42,892 nt of DNA from a virus, in the IMG/VR virus record IMGVR_UViG_3300030117_000512, positions 1 through 42,892 of that record, one strand, 5' to 3'. A program made the position numbers and the translations under genes. Within the stretch, counting starts at the first letter, position 1; each line of letters opens with the position of its first letter. A model generated the notes under the pieces. It saw only the letters and a list, made by a program, of their open reading frames with translations, was not told where the DNA came from and made no database searches. This document shows, piece after piece, positions 1-8,763 of this stretch.

Positions 1-530
1 CTATCTTTTCTTAGCTTCATGCTTGTCAACAATTCGTCTGAACCTGCAGTTGACACTGCTTTAGTTCCGTTAACTGTTGAGTTAGCTGAACTTGCTACAG
101 CATTGTTAGATGCTTGTGCAAATCCTGACAAATAACCAAGTACGTCTTGGTCGTAGTTATCTTTCAGTCTGTATCCTGCTCTGTCACTTGCTAGTTGAGA
201 GAAGTTTACATGACTGTGAGCCTCTTCAATATCGTCTATCTTAAAAGCAAAGTAGTTTGCTTTGTCAATAGTCAATGTGAAGTCTTCATCGTCAAGGTCT
301 TGAGGCTGTACGTTTGCACCTCTAGCATATTCCTTAACAGTGATCTCTGGCTCTTTAATTATCTTTACGGAGTCACCCATGTTGGCAATTTCACCAAAGT
401 AGTCTGAATTGGTGATATTTTCAACAACGGAGTTCTTCCTGAAGGCTAACTGAACCTGCTTAGAGTAAATAACTGGGGAGAAATTACCATTAGGCAGATT
501 ACCATAACCTGCTGCAGTTTTAAATGCCAT
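1..530 (-). CDS. Major capsid protein, N-terminal part (cut by window edge)
   Basis: Only the first 176 codons are present; the frame is open to the window edge. The ATG at 530 follows a good ribosome-binding site (GGAGATAAAA). The protein begins MAFKTAAGYGNLPNG and continues with QVQLAFRKNSVVENITN and FGEIANMGDSVKI, the pattern of T7-like/marine podovirus coat proteins (HK97-fold group). Position supports the call: it follows portal and scaffold on the same strand and has its own strong promoter just upstream. The rest of the gene is outside the window, so the length cannot be checked. Fold assignment is inference. Confidence 0.8.
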   Translation of the reverse strand, partial: MAFKTAAGYGNLPNGNFSPVIYSKQVQLAFRKNSVVENITNSDYFGEIANMGDSVKIIKEPEITVKEYARGANVQPQDLDDEDFTLTIDKANYFAFKIDDIEEAHSHVNFSQLASDRAGYRLKDNYDQDVLGYLSGFAQASNNAVASSANSTVNGTKAVSTAGSDELLTSMKLRKD

Positions 531-679
531 TTTTATCTCCATTGAAATAAACGAATGTATGTCTGAAACATACTACAGATTTCTTGTTATCGGCTAATAG
601 TATATTGAGGTTGTGCGTCTAGTAGCTATTTAAACGCAGGCTCATACCATCAGGTAGGCTTCCAAGGTTTTTAAGGTGA

Positions 680-709
680 GTGTGAGTGTCCTAGAACTAG
701 GGGTCACAC
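680..709. other. Imperfect hairpin in the capsid-gene leader
   Basis: Arms gtgtga (680-685) and tcacac (704-709) enclose a second pair of arms, cctag (690-694) and ctagg (697-701). It lies between the promoter at 725-752 and the capsid start at 530, so it would be in the capsid mRNA 5' leader. No T-tract follows, so it is not a classic terminator. It may stabilise or process the abundant capsid message. Confidence 0.4.
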
Positions 710-724
710 GTCTAGTTACATATA

Positions 725-752
725 GTTATACTTATAAATAACTATTTGTCAA
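725..752 (-). promoter_or_regulatory. Sigma70-like promoter for the capsid gene
   Basis: Reading minus: TTGACA (752-747), a 16-nt spacer, then TATAAC (730-725), 11 of 12 consensus bases. It sits directly after the scaffold stop codon at 758 and points at the capsid gene, giving a leader of about 190 nt. A dedicated promoter fits the high demand for coat protein. Confidence 0.7.
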
Positions 753-757
753 CACTT

Positions 758-1657
758 TTATCTAGCAGAACCTGATACATCATATATGAAGTTTCCTGCA
801 CGGATTGATTCCATAATTATGTCAGAGTTTTTCTCATATTCATCTGCACTCATGTTCTGCACGTCAGATTCTCTTATCATGTTAGTTTTATTGTTCGCAG
901 TTGGAGTATTCTTTTCAGACTTCGGATTAACTGCCATAGCCGCACTTTCAGTGTTCTTGACCTTATCTTTCTTGCCAATACCTCTGTCTGCCTTGTACAA
1001 GTCAATAGCTCTAGCAGCTGATCTTGCGTCTTCACTATTTTCGTATAGGGCATCTTGTACCCACTTTGGTTGCTCCTCTGCCCACTCATGAAAATCGTCA
1101 CTCTCTCTTATATCTGCAAAGTCTGGATGAATCTTCAGCAATTCTACTTCTGCTCTTTCTTTAGTAGCTTTTGCGTTTAGTTCATCTATCTCTATAATTC
1201 TTTTTTCTAATATGTCAGATTGTTCTTTAGCTTTCTTAATAGCTATTGTCTCTACAATCTTAGCCACATCTGGGTACTCTTTCGCCCATTCTTCTATTTC
1301 TTTTTCTGTTTTTGGAAGCTTAATCTCTTTCTTAGTTGCTTTTTCTAGCTGAGATTTTAATTCATCCAACTGCTTTTGAAACTCTCTTTCTTTTTCTTGG
1401 GAGTGTCTACGTAAGTCTCCATATCTTTTCTTGAAAGTTTTTTCTTCAGCACTCTTTGGTTCTTCTTCTTTTTCTTCTACCACTTCTTCTTTAGTTTCTT
1501 GGGTAGCTTCTTCAGTTTTATCAAGTGCTTGTTTTTTTAGTAGCTCTAACTCTTCCTCATCCTTTTTTATTCTATCTTCATGAGAAGAAGGTTTAGCCAT
1601 AAATGCTGTTTTTTTTGGTGTAGCATCTACCACCATTTCTTGTGCTTGTTCAGCCAT
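758..1657 (-). CDS. Capsid scaffolding-like protein
   Basis: 299 aa, almost wholly charged. A Glu/Lys-rich N-terminal half (about residues 30-115) with strong coiled-coil character is followed by a helical middle segment (KEIEEWAKEYPDVAKIVE) and a C-terminal tail. This composition and the place between portal and capsid genes are typical of podovirus scaffolds, which fill the procapsid during assembly and then leave. The ATG is preceded by AGGAG. No protease is visible beside it. The call rests on composition and position rather than a diagnostic motif. Confidence 0.7.
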   Translation of the reverse strand: MAEQAQEMVVDATPKKTAFMAKPSSHEDRIKKDEEELELLKKQALDKTEEATQETKEEVVEEKEEEPKSAEEKTFKKRYGDLRRHSQEKEREFQKQLDELKSQLEKATKKEIKLPKTEKEIEEWAKEYPDVAKIVETIAIKKAKEQSDILEKRIIEIDELNAKATKERAEVELLKIHPDFADIRESDDFHEWAEEQPKWVQDALYENSEDARSAARAIDLYKADRGIGKKDKVKNTESAAMAVNPKSEKNTPTANNKTNMIRESDVQNMSADEYEKNSDIIMESIRAGNFIYDVSGSAR

Positions 1658-1720
1658 TTTTTTCTCCTAGGGGTTATCGTAGCCATTATTGGGGGATAAG
1701 TAGCCATAATTTAGGACTAT

Positions 1721-1918
1721 TTAAGTTCTTGCGGCTAGTCCTCTACCACGCTTTGATTTAGGCAACATAAATTGTCCTAATGCCCTATCAAAATCTTCTC
1801 CAAAAATTTTACCTATAATAATTCTAGCAGGACCATTCATGAACCTACGTATTGTTTCTTTTTCTTCATCTGATAGTCTTGCATAGTTTTCTCTTATTTC
1901 TTGTAAATTAATTTCCAT
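1721..1918 (-). CDS. Small conserved-type hypothetical protein
   Basis: 65 aa, MEINLQEIRENYARLSDEEK..., ending in a basic tail (KSKRGRGLAART). The ATG overlaps the stop of the gene upstream as TAATG, so the two are translationally coupled. It is probably helical and soluble. It lies in the head-gene block between a large head-associated protein and the scaffold, which suggests an assembly role, but no family is recognised. Confidence 0.65.
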   Translation of the reverse strand: MEINLQEIRENYARLSDEEKETIRRFMNGPARIIIGKIFGEDFDRALGQFMLPKSKRGRGLAART

Positions 1919-4314
1919 TATTTAATTCTTCCTATGATATAACATATTGGCTCAAGTATAGCTCTTTCAATAGAACCTCTTATATGACGCTTACCATGTT
2001 TTTGTAACCATATATCAGCAGTTCTTCTACGTGCTATGCCTTCAAGTGTGTTTTTGAGTAGTTTATTATACCATGCGTCATTTTTGTAGGCAAGTTTTAT
2101 TAGAGGTTTAAATATTCTATGATATCCTTTTTGATACGCAGGGTGCATATTTTTACTATGACTTAGCCATATTGCTTGTCTAAACGAACCAAAACCATAT
2201 GAATTATTCATAGCAGTGCATACTATTTTATCTCCACCACCTCCACTTGATGCTGCATCGTCAGCAAATGTTCTACTCAAGTCTTGACCTTGTGTTGGGT
2301 CTACTACTGTTCCTGAATCAGAATCATCACTCATGGCTTGAGCTGCGATTTCGTCTGCCCTTGCTCTAGCAGCCATTCTATCTGCTTTTGCCCTCTCCTC
2401 TGAAATCTCAAAAGCTGTATCATCTTCTATGTCACTAGCTATTTTACCTAGGCTAACTGCTGTAACTGTTCCTCTATCTTTTGTTTCTTCTTGCTCCATT
2501 TGCTCTGTTGCATAATCATTGTAAGCTTCTTTTTCTGATTTAGATAAGTCGTTGTATGCATCTTCTGCTGATTTACTTATATCAAAACCTAATAAAGATT
2601 TTTCTTTAGTTTCTTTTGTTATTCTATCTGCTATCTCTTTTCCTAAACCTGTCTTAGGATCAGTTATATCTTCGTAACTTACAGGGTTTCCTGTTGTCTT
2701 ATCTGTATATCCTACTTTAGGGTCAAACACAATTTGATCTTTGTTTAATTTGTCTAAAGTGTTCATTCTTTCTGTAAACTTTTTAGCAAAGTCACCTGTT
2801 ACATCATTCTTTATCTTCATAAAATCTGCAAAAGAAACTGTTTTAGTTATGTTGCCTTTAGTAAAGTCTACAGTAGTTCCTTTTGGAGCTTTGCCTCCTA
2901 TTATTCCAGGTAAAGAAGCCAAGCCTAGTATTCCAGGAAGCTGACCCGGAACATTGTATCTTAGGTCAAATGTGGTTGCACCTGTTTGTAGTCCAGGTCT
3001 GTTAGGGTCTTTGTCTCCACCGATTGATAAAGTAGCTGACGATACTTTCGCACTACCACTGTCATCTCCACCAGTATCTACAGGTTTTACTTTAGTAGTT
3101 TCTGTTTTTGTTTTATCGTCTTTCTTAGTGGGAGATATACCAGTGTCAGGTGTAAATCCGTCTGCCTCTAACTGTGCTAACTGTGCGGGATTTAAAGGTT
3201 GACCTGTTCCTACAATAAAAGGAACAAATCTTACTTGACTGCCTTTTGTATATTTTCTACTTTCTGTTTTCACTTGACCTGTAGAGGATTGTGGTAATAG
3301 TGATTTAAATGTAGCTGGAGCATACGGAGTGACACCACCCGGTGTGTACATCTGACCTATATTAGGATTATATACATTAGGGTTATTCATGGTTGTGACT
3401 TGATTAGGCATAGCTGTTGGATTGCCCATAGGGTTAGGCACTACACCACCAACTTGCATTTCTAATGGGTCATCTTCCATGTCTAGATCGTCTATAGTAA
3501 ATGGTATGTCATCAGGAAGTGTTGCTTCATCAGAATTACCCATCTGACCCATCTCTTCCATTTTTTGTAGTCCTGCCTTAGCTCTTTGTCTTAGCTTCAT
3601 TAAAAAGTCTAGACCTAGGTATCTTACAACATCTGCAGGAAAAACAAACTCACCTTCACTAAGTCTAGCTGGTATATCATCTCTTACTTCTTCTTTTGTA
3701 GATCCCGGTGGAACTTCATTGCCTGATTCTTCATCTACTTCTCCACCTTCATCTTTTAGTCCACCCTCACTAAAAGAATAATTTTTCTTTAATAGTTTAT
3801 ACAACTCAACAAAATTTTCTTTTTCTTTAAGAGACAGGTCGTTTATTTTTCCTGAAGTTAACATTTTTGTCATGTTGTCAAATTGAATTTTTCTAGCATC
3901 TTTTTTTTCTTTTGCTTCTTTATCTAGTTTACTAGTGTCAATAGAAGTATCGCCTCCTTCAAACATCTCCATTTGTTTTGGTATGCCACCTTTTTTAAAT
4001 CCTACACTAGGGTTTTTCTTGAGGTCTTCCTTACTTACTACCGTTTTTACACCTCTTATTTTATCTATTAATTTAGCTCTTTTTTCAGATTCTTCGTTTG
4101 GTTCGCTTGGAGGATAATATAATAAATTTCCTGGATTGTTAATAGCTTTATCAGGATTAGTTTTAAACTCTATGATTGAATCATTGTAACCCAAAACATT
4201 TGGATCAGCGGCCATCTCACTAACCATTTTCATGTCATCATCAGGTCGTTTTTTAGGAAGCTCTTGTTTTTGTGTCTCTGCTTTAGCTATATCTTTATCT
4301 TTTTTCTTCGCCAT
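1918..4314 (-). CDS. Large head-associated protein, mostly disordered, with conserved C-terminal domain
   Basis: 798 aa. Residues 1-700 are low-complexity, charged and Gly/Pro/Thr-rich, with one compact motif near residue 215 (RLSEGEFVFPADVVRYLGL) that recurs in marine podovirus virion proteins. The last 100 residues form a distinct domain (CTAMNNSYGFGSFRQAIW ... YQKGYHRIF), rich in aromatic and basic residues. This C-terminal domain occurs in several marine phage proteins without known function. The gene follows the portal gene, which suggests a connector, ejection or virion-bound role. Function is inferred from position only. Confidence 0.65.
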   Translation of the reverse strand: MAKKKDKDIAKAETQKQELPKKRPDDDMKMVSEMAADPNVLGYNDSIIEFKTNPDKAINNPGNLLYYPPSEPNEESEKRAKLIDKIRGVKTVVSKEDLKKNPSVGFKKGGIPKQMEMFEGGDTSIDTSKLDKEAKEKKDARKIQFDNMTKMLTSGKINDLSLKEKENFVELYKLLKKNYSFSEGGLKDEGGEVDEESGNEVPPGSTKEEVRDDIPARLSEGEFVFPADVVRYLGLDFLMKLRQRAKAGLQKMEEMGQMGNSDEATLPDDIPFTIDDLDMEDDPLEMQVGGVVPNPMGNPTAMPNQVTTMNNPNVYNPNIGQMYTPGGVTPYAPATFKSLLPQSSTGQVKTESRKYTKGSQVRFVPFIVGTGQPLNPAQLAQLEADGFTPDTGISPTKKDDKTKTETTKVKPVDTGGDDSGSAKVSSATLSIGGDKDPNRPGLQTGATTFDLRYNVPGQLPGILGLASLPGIIGGKAPKGTTVDFTKGNITKTVSFADFMKIKNDVTGDFAKKFTERMNTLDKLNKDQIVFDPKVGYTDKTTGNPVSYEDITDPKTGLGKEIADRITKETKEKSLLGFDISKSAEDAYNDLSKSEKEAYNDYATEQMEQEETKDRGTVTAVSLGKIASDIEDDTAFEISEERAKADRMAARARADEIAAQAMSDDSDSGTVVDPTQGQDLSRTFADDAASSGGGGDKIVCTAMNNSYGFGSFRQAIWLSHSKNMHPAYQKGYHRIFKPLIKLAYKNDAWYNKLLKNTLEGIARRRTADIWLQKHGKRHIRGSIERAILEPICYIIGRIK

Positions 4315-4504
4315 TTACTTCATCCCTTAGTAGTTTTAGTCTACGCAACATGGCTATTGAGCCTTGACAAGCGTATATGATGTGCATATCTTTTGCCTGT
4401 TCCATTGTCTTATGCTGTTGTTCTATCAGCACATCAATGTATTTATTCAGATGGTGTTGGTGACTGACCAGCGGCTTGAGATTGCTGAGTATCTGTTTGT
4501 CCAC
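4295..4504 (-). CDS. Small helical hypothetical protein between portal and head-associated gene
   Basis: The frame codes up to 69 aa. Its first 20 codons overlap the end of the portal gene (stop at 4443), so the true start may be the GTG at 4432, giving 45 aa, or a downstream ATG. The body (IEQQHKTMEQAKDMHIIYAC ... MLRRLKLLRDEVN) is amphipathic helix. It overlaps the next gene's start at 4314 by 20 bp, showing tight packing. No family is recognised. Start uncertain. Confidence 0.5.
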   Translation of the reverse strand: MDKQILSNLKPLVSHQHHLNKYIDVLIEQQHKTMEQAKDMHIIYACQGSIAMLRRLKLLRDEVNGEEKR

Positions 4505-6575
4505 CTTGTGCTACTCCCGAAAATCCTTGTTCTCCAGGTCTAGGAGCTTGTCCTGTACCTATCGTTCCCCCACCTACACCTGTTGGGTCATTTGGATTAA
4601 GACCTGCGGGTGGTTGTTGTTGTGGCATATCCCCTCTAAATTCTTTTAGTAACTCTGCTTGTCTTGCTGCTTCATCCATATTGTTAGTAACTTTGTCAGG
4701 ATCTAAGTCCATAGCCTTTGCTATTTCACGAATGATAAAGTTAAACTTAGCAAATGGAGCAAGTGCAGGATTAGACGCAGTTTGTAAGAACTGCATAAGT
4801 CTTTGTGACCTAACTTCGTTAGCCATGAGACTTTCTGTTCCTCTTGCTTTGACTTCTAGATCACCTCTTATTTCAGGGTCAAAGTCAAATTGCATATTAA
4901 ATCTAAATAAACCTTCGCCTAAAGGTTTTAATAAATAGTCATCTATATTTTTTATTACAGTCTTTATACTACCACTTGCGGCATTCATCAACATAGATAT
5001 ACCTGATGCAGTTCTACCCACACCTGTTACACCAGTTTGACCATGAGCAAATGATGGAAAGCCAGTGCTTTCGTCTGCTAACACTCTTGCTTTATCAAAC
5101 AACTGCATATTCTCATTTGATACGTTAGGGAACTTAGTTCCAAATATAGCTTGACCCGGAGCACCACCTTGTCTTCTGAATATCTTTCCCGGATATACAG
5201 ATAGATCTTGTCCTGGTACTAGGTTTGTTTCATCTACTTCTATGAGTAAATTGCCTGATAATACTGCGTTGTCTACAGCCATTCTCATAAAGCCATTCAT
5301 TAGAGTTTGTGTGTCATCCATATTCTCTGCTAGACCAACACCAAAGAATGAGTACGGATTTAACTCGTATGGTGCGGCCATGTAAGGTATCTTTGCAGGT
5401 TTGAATGGATTTAACACTGCTCTTAGAACTCTACCACCACATACCCAAATATTAGCTTGTAGTTCGTCAAAGTCTTGTAGTTCTTTTGGTATATCTACTT
5501 CTTGTTCTTCTAGCATTGCAGTATCAATCATACCCCAATACTCAAACACTTCAAATCTTTCTACATAGTTTTCTTGGTTATAGTCTGTTAGATCGTCTTC
5601 CCAATACTTCTTTACGTAGTTCTCTCCATCCATGATAACGCTCTCAATAACGTTTTCTCTAAAGAATGGTCTACGTTTTAAAGAACGTAACTCTGTTCTT
5701 GACATCTTATGTCTTTCAATAACGTATTGTGCTTGATCTATGTTTGTAGAGTCAGGGTCTGGATAGAAGTTCCAAACAGACACATGACTTATCTGTGGTG
5801 TTGTTTTAAATGTAGGATCATACTTGCCTTCTGCATCCCAATTAGGATATTCTTTATCTAAAGCAAAAGGTCCTTTCATAACTCCAGTTCCAAATAGAGA
5901 CATCTCAAATGCAGTGCTTCTTAAATGTTTGTTAGCTCCTGATTCCTCTAGTTGGTCTGTTATTTTCTTTTCCATACTTTTTGCTGCAACCATCGCAGGG
6001 CTGAACGTGATCGCTGTCGGAGTTTTACCCACACCTTCTTCAAGGTTTTTAATTTCCGACAAATCATCTTCCAAAGGTCCAAGCCTATCAAGTAAACTTT
6101 TTTCAGTAGAGCCTTTAGGGAGTTCCATGCCATCACCACTGAAACCATAAGGTGAAGTGATTGGAGAATCTCCACTAAGCTCTTGAGGTTTTTTCGGATC
6201 AAAGTTAACATCTTTCGCTACTCCTTCTGGTAATGTTGTAGGTTCTATGCTAATGGGAAACTTATTTCCAGCAAACAAAACATCAACTATTTGACCATAA
6301 GCAGCCAATGTTTTTGTTTTAGTTATCTTTATAAATACTCTAGATTTTTCTGCTTCAGTAAACTGAACATCAGGACCATAGATCCCTCTGTAGTTTCTGT
6401 AAGCTCTTGTCCATCTAAGTTCATCTTCGTATCTGTAGTCTTCAGACTTTTTGAACTTAGTCATTACATAGTCTGCTAATTTAGAAGCTGAAGAGTCATC
6501 TTCAGTGTCGTTTTCCTTAACGTCATTTAAAGCGATTGCTTCTTCTTCTTCTAGTAAAATATCTTCTTCTGCCAT
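4443..6575 (-). CDS. Portal (head-tail connector) protein
   Basis: 710 aa, within the 500-750 aa range of podovirus portals. It forms the dodecameric ring through which DNA enters and leaves the head. Features: an acidic N terminus, a central alpha/beta region (YRNYRGIYGPD, SVWNFYPDPDSTNIDQAQYV, FEVFEYWGMID), the segment GVGLAENMDDTQTLMNGFMR typical of this portal family, and a Pro/Gln/Gly-rich tail. ATG 6575 is chosen because it has a GGA box 7 nt upstream; the longer TTG start at 6587 would overlap the terminase end. It follows the terminase gene directly. Confidence 0.85.
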   Translation of the reverse strand: MAEEDILLEEEEAIALNDVKENDTEDDSSASKLADYVMTKFKKSEDYRYEDELRWTRAYRNYRGIYGPDVQFTEAEKSRVFIKITKTKTLAAYGQIVDVLFAGNKFPISIEPTTLPEGVAKDVNFDPKKPQELSGDSPITSPYGFSGDGMELPKGSTEKSLLDRLGPLEDDLSEIKNLEEGVGKTPTAITFSPAMVAAKSMEKKITDQLEESGANKHLRSTAFEMSLFGTGVMKGPFALDKEYPNWDAEGKYDPTFKTTPQISHVSVWNFYPDPDSTNIDQAQYVIERHKMSRTELRSLKRRPFFRENVIESVIMDGENYVKKYWEDDLTDYNQENYVERFEVFEYWGMIDTAMLEEQEVDIPKELQDFDELQANIWVCGGRVLRAVLNPFKPAKIPYMAAPYELNPYSFFGVGLAENMDDTQTLMNGFMRMAVDNAVLSGNLLIEVDETNLVPGQDLSVYPGKIFRRQGGAPGQAIFGTKFPNVSNENMQLFDKARVLADESTGFPSFAHGQTGVTGVGRTASGISMLMNAASGSIKTVIKNIDDYLLKPLGEGLFRFNMQFDFDPEIRGDLEVKARGTESLMANEVRSQRLMQFLQTASNPALAPFAKFNFIIREIAKAMDLDPDKVTNNMDEAARQAELLKEFRGDMPQQQPPAGLNPNDPTGVGGGTIGTGQAPRPGEQGFSGVAQGGQTDTQQSQAAGQSPTPSE

Positions 6576-6576
6576 A

Positions 6577-8124
6577 TTAATATCCAAATGTTGCGTCTGC
6601 TACAGGCATACTACTTTTTGGTCTACCTATAGGGTCATAGTCAAATATACTAAATCTAGGTCTTGACATAATGCCATATCTTAATGCGTCATAAATATGG
6701 TCTTCTGCTCTAGTATCCACATCTTCAGGATTCTTTTTGTCTAGAGGTATTGCTGGTAGTTGTGCTATACTATTCATACACGTATTAAAAAATACCATTC
6801 TTGGTTCTTCTGTAAACTCATCTATCTGTAGTCTTCTATGTATCTCGTTTTTACCTGATACTCTACTGCCTTTACTTCTATCAGACGGTCTAAACCTACA
6901 ACCTCTTTGTATCATCTGTTCAGCCAAAGAAGGACCAGTATCGCCACGTTTATGCCAAAGAGAGCTATCCAAAACCCCATACTTAATATTTCCATCTTCA
7001 GACTCTAAATCTAGTATCATATCTGCCAAATCTGTGGCAAGGACTTTGCTAACATACAACTCTCTATATATAATAAGTTGCTCGTCTGGAGAAACAGCAA
7101 ACCACAGCACAGCACTATAAGAACCATAACCATAGTCACAAGCACGAAATTTAACCCAATTTCTTGGAATGTCAAAAGGTTCAATAACGTGAGTATCCCT
7201 ACTAAACTCAGTGAAAGCAGCACCTTCTTTAATATCCCAATCACCCTCAAGCAACTGTTTACGTTGGTGTTCAGGGAGGGATAGAAGCATCGCTTCGTAG
7301 TCTCCTTGACTTGAGAGATATGGGTTGTCAGATAATCTAGCAGGTATGAATCTTCTTTTGAAAAGTGCTTCGCCTGCTTTACTATGCCCATCAGGGTATT
7401 TAAGAACTTGTCCTGTCTCAATGTTTGTGGCATCAAATGCTCTTCCATAAGGTGCTGGGTCAATAAACATCTTCTTAACCCATTGATGACCCGGACCTCC
7501 TGGGTTAGTTGTCGCTCTCATGTACACTGGTAAATCAGCGGCAGTAGAACGTAGTCTTGACCTCATGTAGTTCCAAGCAAATGGTGTTGCCCACTGTGTT
7601 AATTCGTCAAAGCCTATCCAACTAAAAGCTAAACCTTGATATCTTAATACGTCATCATCTCGGTCTAGGTAGGACATCCACAGTCTTGCACCTGATGGAG
7701 CTACCCATTGCATCTTTCTCTCTGACCACTTTATACCCTTGTATATTTGAGGATATAATTCTCTTGACTTCCAAACTAATTCTCTTAGTTCTTCTGTCGT
7801 GTGTCTTAGTAACAATCCACTAAACTGTGGATGATTCATGTAACGTAGTGGGTCTGCTAACATGGCATATGATTTACCACCACCTGCTGAACCACCATAT
7901 AGAACTTCTCTTTCGGGTGATGCCAAGAACTCTGTTTGAGGACCTTCGTTAGGTCTAAAAACGATATTGTGTTCTTCTTGTGGTACAGCCTCTATATCTT
8001 CAACGATACTAGGCTTTTGCACCCGTTCTTTCTTCTTCGTAGGCTTTCGCTTTTTGTATTGCCTTTTCTGCCCATTCAGTCCATGACTTGAGAGTTCTAG
8101 CTTTGTTCTTACGTTGTCGCTCAT
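6577..8124 (-). CDS. terL: Terminase large subunit
   Basis: 515 aa DNA-packaging motor. The ATPase domain shows Walker A GGSAGGGKS (about 77-85) and Walker B SWIGFDE (D173, E174). The C-terminal nuclease domain has the acidic clusters RACDYGYG, YGVLDSS and DHIYDALRYG. It docks on the portal and cuts concatemeric DNA. The first 38 residues are very basic and are encoded within the upstream gene (116-bp overlap). No later start exists before Walker A, so this overlap appears real. Confidence 0.93.
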   Translation of the reverse strand: MSDNVRTKLELSSHGLNGQKRQYKKRKPTKKKERVQKPSIVEDIEAVPQEEHNIVFRPNEGPQTEFLASPEREVLYGGSAGGGKSYAMLADPLRYMNHPQFSGLLLRHTTEELRELVWKSRELYPQIYKGIKWSERKMQWVAPSGARLWMSYLDRDDDVLRYQGLAFSWIGFDELTQWATPFAWNYMRSRLRSTAADLPVYMRATTNPGGPGHQWVKKMFIDPAPYGRAFDATNIETGQVLKYPDGHSKAGEALFKRRFIPARLSDNPYLSSQGDYEAMLLSLPEHQRKQLLEGDWDIKEGAAFTEFSRDTHVIEPFDIPRNWVKFRACDYGYGSYSAVLWFAVSPDEQLIIYRELYVSKVLATDLADMILDLESEDGNIKYGVLDSSLWHKRGDTGPSLAEQMIQRGCRFRPSDRSKGSRVSGKNEIHRRLQIDEFTEEPRMVFFNTCMNSIAQLPAIPLDKKNPEDVDTRAEDHIYDALRYGIMSRPRFSIFDYDPIGRPKSSMPVADATFGY

Positions 8125-8404
8125 TTATTAATCTTTTTCTTAATCCTACGTGAGATATATCTCTACCTGTTTTTGTTGTCAACCAATTTGCAACTTGTCT
8201 GTACGAATATTGCTTTACATATTGTCTAGCAACTTCTATGGCTTCTAACTCAAAAGGTATAGGGTCAAGTAAATTAGAATCTTCTTCATTAACCTTATAA
8301 CCAAAAGGCACTATTCTTGCTATACGTGGTATCTGTATCCACTCTTTATCTTCTTTTAAATCTGTTGGTTGTGGTAGCTTCCACTTACCTAAACTTCTGT
8401 TCAT
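8009..8404 (-). CDS. Helix-turn-helix DNA-binding protein upstream of terminase
   Basis: 131 aa. The motif RIVPFGYKVNEEDSNLL resembles the start of the resolvase/recombinase linker domain, and YSYRQVANWLTTKTGRDISH followed by VGLRKRL looks like a helix-turn-helix. The C terminus is Lys/Arg/Glu-rich helix encoded in the 116-bp overlap with terL. The ATG overlaps the preceding stop (TAATG). It could assist DNA recognition in packaging or be a residual recombinase DNA-binding domain. No catalytic serine-recombinase domain is present. Confidence 0.7.
   Translation of the reverse strand: MNRSLGKWKLPQPTDLKEDKEWIQIPRIARIVPFGYKVNEEDSNLLDPIPFELEAIEVARQYVKQYSYRQVANWLTTKTGRDISHVGLRKRLINERQRKNKARTLKSWTEWAEKAIQKAKAYEEERTGAKA
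8154..8182 (-). promoter_or_regulatory. Possible promoter upstream of terminase large subunit
   Basis: Minus strand TTGACA (8182-8177), 17-nt spacer, TATATC (8159-8154). The -35 is exact and the -10 has 4 of 6 bases. It lies inside the HTH gene, about 30 bp before the terminase start at 8124. Chance occurrence in coding sequence is possible. Confidence 0.35.
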
Positions 8405-8763
8405 TAACTCTTCTTTGGTGGTAATATCATCACACCACCCGATGCCTCTACTTGAACTTTCTCAGTTTTAATTAAACCTACTCTGTCAAGTAATTCTTTT
8501 GCTGCACCGAGTTTATCTCTAATACCTAACTGTGTTGGGTCATCCATACCACTCACCATAGCTACTGCGGCCTTGGGTGCATTTCTACTCATGTATAGCT
8601 GTGTAGCTTCCATGATTTCATCTTTCATGGATGCAACAACTGCTGATGTGGATGAGTTCTCAGAATATCCTGCTAACAACTTAGCTTGTACAGGATCTCC
8701 ATTAGCTTTGTCAAACAAAACTTCTAGAAACAACTTCTGTCTATCTGTTAGTTCTCTACTCAA
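8404..8763 (-). CDS. terS: Terminase small subunit
   Basis: About 119 aa from a TTG at 8763 that overlaps the lysozyme stop (TTGA); the frame stays open to another TTG at 8832, and no ATG is available. The N-terminal LTDRQKLFLEVLF plus AKLLAGYSENSS forms the HTH-type DNA-binding part seen in small terminases. The C terminus (AAKELLDRVGLIKTEKVQV ... GGVMILPPKKS) matches the conserved tail of marine podovirus small subunits. It recognises phage DNA and feeds it to TerL, encoded one gene downstream. Confidence 0.75.
   Translation of the reverse strand: MSRELTDRQKLFLEVLFDKANGDPVQAKLLAGYSENSSTSAVVASMKDEIMEATQLYMSRNAPKAAVAMVSGMDDPTQLGIRDKLGAAKELLDRVGLIKTEKVQVEASGGVMILPPKKS

Noticed and set aside
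786-1091. 101-aa plus-strand frame
   Set aside because: Antisense to the scaffold gene; composition of a complement strand.
8690-8730. TTGACA box within the small terminase gene
   Set aside because: No -10 element at 15-19 nt; explained by the coding sequence F-D-K-A-N.
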